From positions 1-5,989 of the forward strand of contig JASLIH010000355.1 of NCBI GenBank assembly GCA_030152105.1: 5,989 nucleotides of DNA, in the 5' to 3' direction. Shown one piece after another: positions 5,393 through 5,989 of the stretch. The position numbers were made by a program, and so were the translations under genes. The DNA is from Actinomycetes bacterium. Its GTDB lineage: Bacteria; Actinomycetota; CALGFH01. The notes below the pieces were generated by a model. The model ran no database searches, was not told the origin of the DNA, and saw only the letters and a program-made list of their open reading frames with translations. Within the stretch, counting starts at the first letter, position 1; every line of letters starts with the position of its first letter.

Positions 5393-5989
5393 TCAGGTGA
5401 TGGCCGCGACGGCGCGCAGGATGATCTGGTCGACTGCAGCGGGGTGGGAGATCATGATGTCGTGCGCCGAGTGCACTGTCGTGATGTGCGCATGCATGCG
5501 TTGTGCCATGAACATCTGTCCGGCGGGTGAGATGGCGTGGTCGTCGAGGCTGATCAGGTCCCAGCTGGGGATGGTGGCCCAGGCTGGCGCACCTGAGGGT
5601 TGCGTGAATGCGGTGTTGGCGAATGGCCGCTGTGTTGCTGCTTCCAGCATCGACTCGCGAGGGGACACGTCGCCGGCGAAGATGTCGCGGAAGTCGGCGG
5701 GTTTGATGTAGAGGTCCACGTCCTGCCCGCCGGGCGCGGCGGGGTTGGGTACGGGCACCACGTCGAGCTTGCTGGGGTCGATGTGCGTGCCTGGATACTG
5801 GTCGGTGGCGAGGCTTTCCCCTTCCGCTGGGGCGAAGGCCGCGACGTAGACCAGTGCCTTGACGTTGGACACGCCGCGGGCGCCGTTGGTGATCACGGCT
5901 CCGCCGTAGGAGTGTCCGACCAGCACGATCGGCCCGCTGATCTGTTCGAGGCGGGCTCTGACGTAGTCGGAGTCGCTGGTGAGGCTACG
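5393..5989 (-). CDS. Alpha/beta hydrolase paralogue, 5' end beyond window
   Basis: The frame is open from the window edge for 198 residues to TGA 5395-5393; about 50-60 N-terminal residues, including the oxyanion strand, lie outside. The nucleophile elbow is GHSYGG, followed by VSNVKALVYVAAFAPAEGES, which parallels the neighbour's NVAGLVYVAAF...GES. The acid lies in LISLDDHAISP and the histidine in HSAHDIMISHP. It shares many blocks with the downstream gene (GESL, DFR-IFAGDV, PAWATIPSW, AQRM, SHPAAV), so the pair arose by tandem duplication. It carries an insertion relative to the neighbour around YPGTHIDPSKLDVVPVPNP. Family and fold are clear; the substrate is unknown. The internal GTG at 5926 lies inside the hydrolase core and is not the true start. 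Confidence 0.93.
   Translation of the reverse strand, partial: RSLTSDSDYVRARLEQISGPIVLVGHSYGGAVITNGARGVSNVKALVYVAAFAPAEGESLATDQYPGTHIDPSKLDVVPVPNPAAPGGQDVDLYIKPADFRDIFAGDVSPRESMLEAATQRPFANTAFTQPSGAPAWATIPSWDLISLDDHAISPAGQMFMAQRMHAHITTVHSAHDIMISHPAAVDQIILRAVAAIT

Noticed and set aside
1..5989. Search for insertion sequences, transposase genes, CRISPR repeats and toxin-antitoxin pairs
   Set aside because: No DDE/HUH motifs, no terminal inverted repeats with target duplications, no regularly spaced repeats and no paired small genes of that kind were seen, despite the decayed genes that would fit past mobile-element activity.

Overview
The window is very GC-rich, and its real reading frames carry G or C at almost every third codon position. 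The gene families are an MDR zinc alcohol dehydrogenase, a membrane protein with an ATAWSGYQAA motif, a DUF4235-like small membrane protein and alpha/beta hydrolases. Together these point to a chromosome of a high-GC Gram-positive bacterium (Actinomycetota); I cannot name the genus.

Layout from left to right. Positions 1-945 (minus) hold most of a zinc-dependent alcohol dehydrogenase; its C-terminus lies beyond the left edge. Upstream on the same strand, ending at 1183, is a small protein with a C-terminal membrane segment, whose reading frame has no ordinary start codon. Positions 1480-1820 hold no recognisable gene but do hold two inverted repeats. At 1821-2504 (plus) is an intact 227-residue three-helix membrane protein.

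Positions 2505-4430 are mostly gene debris. I read a C-terminal stub of an MFS transporter (minus), a frameshifted piece resembling DUF2254 proteins (plus), a possible holin-family C-terminus (minus), a possible winged-helix regulator piece (plus) and the first 40 codons of an MBL-fold-like hydrolase (minus). One small gene within it looks intact: 3618-3857 (minus), a 79-residue DUF4235-like membrane protein with a strong ribosome binding site.

Positions 4549-5989 (minus) hold two related alpha/beta hydrolases in tandem: a complete 233-residue enzyme and an upstream paralogue cut by the right edge. Each is followed by a strong hairpin a few bases after its stop codon, so they are probably terminated separately.

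The intact genes look like housekeeping or stress-type accessory functions (alcohol/aldehyde redox, ester-type hydrolysis, small membrane proteins). I see no operon joining them into a pathway, no mobile element, no CRISPR array and no RNA gene. I did not find a convincing new system. The most interesting features are the dense set of decaying gene ends, a possible deletion scar near 3054-3093, and the start-less small membrane protein.
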